From assembly GCA_004154925.1 (NCBI GenBank), contig QJNS01000053.1:301400-365399 (forward strand): a stretch of 64,000 bases of DNA, given 5' to 3'. Numbering within the stretch: position 1 is the stretch's first letter; each line of letters opens with the position of its first letter. Position numbers and translations under genes: made by a program. Positions 62,118-64,000 of this stretch are shown piece after piece. The notes below the pieces were generated by a model. That model was given only the letters and a program-made list of their open reading frames with translations. It was not told the DNA's origin and made no database searches. The stretch comes from Monosporascus cannonballus. Its lineage: Eukaryota > Ascomycota > Sordariomycetes > Xylariales.

Positions 62118-63273
62118 ACATCCGATCGCACAACTTGAGAAGAATGCGTAGGAAGACTCTACAGCAGCACACGGCCGCGGCGTGTCTGCCGCTTTGTATT
62201 CCGGAAGGCTGATATCTGTTAAAGAGAATGGCCGTTGGGCTTAAGCAGCCCTAAGATGGTTTGGCTGTGTCATACACAAAAGCATTTGCCTAAATTTCAT
62301 ACAAAAATCAAGAAATTTTCTTTCCGCATACCCCGAGCATCACTTTTCTGCTGTACTGGCAAAGGTCTCGATCGTCGTTGATTACCATTTTTCTCCGTTG
62401 ATACCCGTCGCTGAGTTGAACCGCATGCCTGTTAAGACCTCCCTCTTGATCACTTCTCCTACACTCTGACTGCTGTCGGGTAGCTAGGCATGTAGTAGGA
62501 AAGGAACACCACAGCCTCCCTCGAAAAAAGGAGGTAGTGAATGCCTCGTATATACTGGGCGGCCCCCCAGCCCATATTATCTGGTGATTAGTGAGCGGCG
62601 AGTTCCTGCTCTTTAACTGTGATCTGCTCGGCAGCCTAGGCACTTGGAACGCTCGTTAACGAGTCTCCGTTCCGGAACCAAGACATAAGTACAGGACATA
62701 CATGACCGGAGCTTCCCCTGCTTTGTCTACGAGGCAATGTCACTTTGAGACCGGCCATCCCTTTTCCTGTGTGATATAGTAAGTCCTTTTAACAAGGGGG
62801 CAGTGGTCCGGAGCTTAGCAACTCGGTCTGGTCGCATGCATACAATGCCCCTTGTTAAGCTCTTGCTCCTCAAAGGCGCGTGACAAATGGATAGATACGA
62901 TAGCTCGTGCCTTTGAGAAAACCTCTTTGAAGCGTCGAGAGACCGTTGTGCCTGGTGATTGCACAACGCCTTTATCCGTTCTCCAAAGACCACGGTTGGC
63001 TCAGTCTCGCGCATATAAAACACGGCGCCGTCTTGTATGTTCAATGATCATCCTAATTCCAAATCTCAGAACAGTCTCAGCTATCACAGGTAAGTATCGG
63101 CCAACCAGACGGCTACCGGTAATTAGTTAGGTAGCGGCACTCGTATTCCCTCTATTTCATTCCTGTCACTCAAGTCCTAGCTATATCGGCTGAGTCTTTA
63201 TCACCCCCTTTCGTCCATTCACGCAGCCCAAACTCGTCGCAGCATTCCTCATAAAAAGGATCATTTCCTCAAG
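62118..63273. other. Intergenic STM1 to partial gene
   Basis: STM1 3' side and about 1 kb without a recognised gene. ATAAAAAGG at about 63,251 may be a TATA-like element for the next gene, though it lies only about 20 bp before its ATG. Confidence 0.4.
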
Positions 63274-63918
63274 ATGTACGCCCTCTTCAACCGCACCAAG
63301 GTCCCCGCGCACGCGCTCTGCGCCTCCTGCACGCTACTTGGGAGCGACGGAGACAGCGCGCTTGTATCACAACGCGGCTCCAGTACGTCGCGGCCCAAGT
63401 TCGCGGACGCGGACCACTGCTCGTGCAACCCTAAGGGCTGTGGCTCGGGACCGCTGTGTCGCTATCCTGAGCGGAACGCTAGGCGTGAGTTCTGGTACGC
63501 GAGCAGCGACGAAGGTGATGTTGTGGCCGAGGAGGTAGAGTATGAGGATGGGAGTGCGGATGATCCCAAGCGAGATCAAGGTAAGAGAGCCAACTGCGGC
63601 GGCGGCATCTTCAAGTTCGGCGGTATCCTGCGCCGTGGCAACGCCGAGAAGGACGCTAACAGCGGCGACCAGTCGCTGCGGCGCTCGGATCCCGAAGAGG
63701 AAGCCGAGGCCGAAGTAGACGGCGACGCGCCCGCGCTGCTTTTACTGCGCCCGAGCGCCTTCCCCGGCGCTCTTTCGGTTGACGGAGAGGCCCCACCAAC
63801 AACCGGACACGACGCCATCCCCTCGATCCTCGTCCGCGGAGTCCAGTATACGCCAACGACCCCTCGTCCGACAGGTTCCAGTGAGTGCTCAGTCCCCCTT
63901 CAGTCGCCCGGGGGGCGG

Positions 63919-63919
<1 letters not shown>
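63274..63919 (+). CDS. Cysteine-containing hypothetical protein, truncated at window end
   Basis: An ATG (CAAGATG context) opens a frame that runs without a stop through real sequence to the poly-G tract: MYALFNRTKVPAHALCASCT onward, about 215 codons. It has a CxxC pair near the start (LCASC) and a Cys-rich block HCSCNPKGCGSGPLCRYP around residues 49-66, then acidic stretches (SSDEGDVVAEEVEYEDG, PEEEAEAEVDGD). The spacing suggests possible metal binding, but I do not recognise a domain. A good donor GTGAGT at 63881 probably ends the exon, and another candidate (GTAAGA, 63581) exists. No signal peptide. The 3' part is missing. Confidence 0.5.

Positions 63920-64000
<81 letters not shown>
63920..64000. 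other. Run of 81 G: probable sequencing/assembly artefact
   Basis: Every base from 63920 to the end of the window is G, after a short GGGGGCGGC lead-in. Two-colour sequencing chemistry writes absent signal as G, and assemblers can leave such runs at contig ends. A real G tract this long would be exceptional. Treat it as a contig edge, not as biology. Confidence 0.8.

Overview
The window is fungal nuclear DNA, most likely from a filamentous ascomycete (Pezizomycotina). The class is not certain; Sordariomycetes is my guess. The evidence is short GT-AG introns of about 60-280 bp, compact intron-containing housekeeping genes, a GH62 arabinofuranosidase, a GT90 (CAP10-like) glycosyltransferase, intron-containing tRNA genes, and a 10.4-kb extremely AT-rich block that looks like the product of repeat-induced point mutation (RIP).

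Layout. 1-10.4 kb is an AT-rich, gene-free isochore with a sharp right edge. 10.4-25.7 kb is the gene-dense core: a head-to-head pair of 40S ribosomal protein genes (RPS12 on minus, RPS22 on plus), a GT90 glycosyltransferase, the COMPASS WD40 subunit SWD2, the SRP9/SRP21 subunit of the signal recognition particle, the small subunit of ribonucleotide reductase (minus, with MBF-type ACGCG boxes upstream), and a DUF4112 membrane protein (minus). 25.7-34 kb is accessory: a secreted GH62 arabinofuranosidase, a possible small element with inverted ends, two tRNA genes (Val-CAC, Phe-GAA), and two decayed fragments of beta-lactamase-like serine hydrolase genes. 34-40 kb has a 90-aa membrane protein, a GC-rich stretch whose coding potential jumps between frames (probably a disrupted gene), and a 712-aa disordered, probably nuclear protein. 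40-64 kb is gene-poor: an epoxide hydrolase, a Yap-type bZIP factor, an STM1/SERBP1-like ribosome-associated protein, and a cysteine-containing gene cut off by the window end. The last 81 bases are pure G, which looks like a sequencing or assembly artefact at a contig end.

The genes do not form one pathway. Several serve growth and protein synthesis (two 40S proteins, STM1, SRP9, ribonucleotide reductase), one serves chromatin (SWD2), and GH62, epoxide hydrolase and GT90 fit a plant-associated or saprotrophic life. I found no biosynthetic cluster, CRISPR array or convincing new system. The points most worth checking are two in-frame, stop-free introns in SWD2, a probable GC-AG intron in the bZIP gene, the duplicated beta-lactamase relics, and the frame-jumping block at 35.2-36.8 kb. 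Exon borders were set by hand from splice signals, reading frame and family alignment from memory; no search was run.
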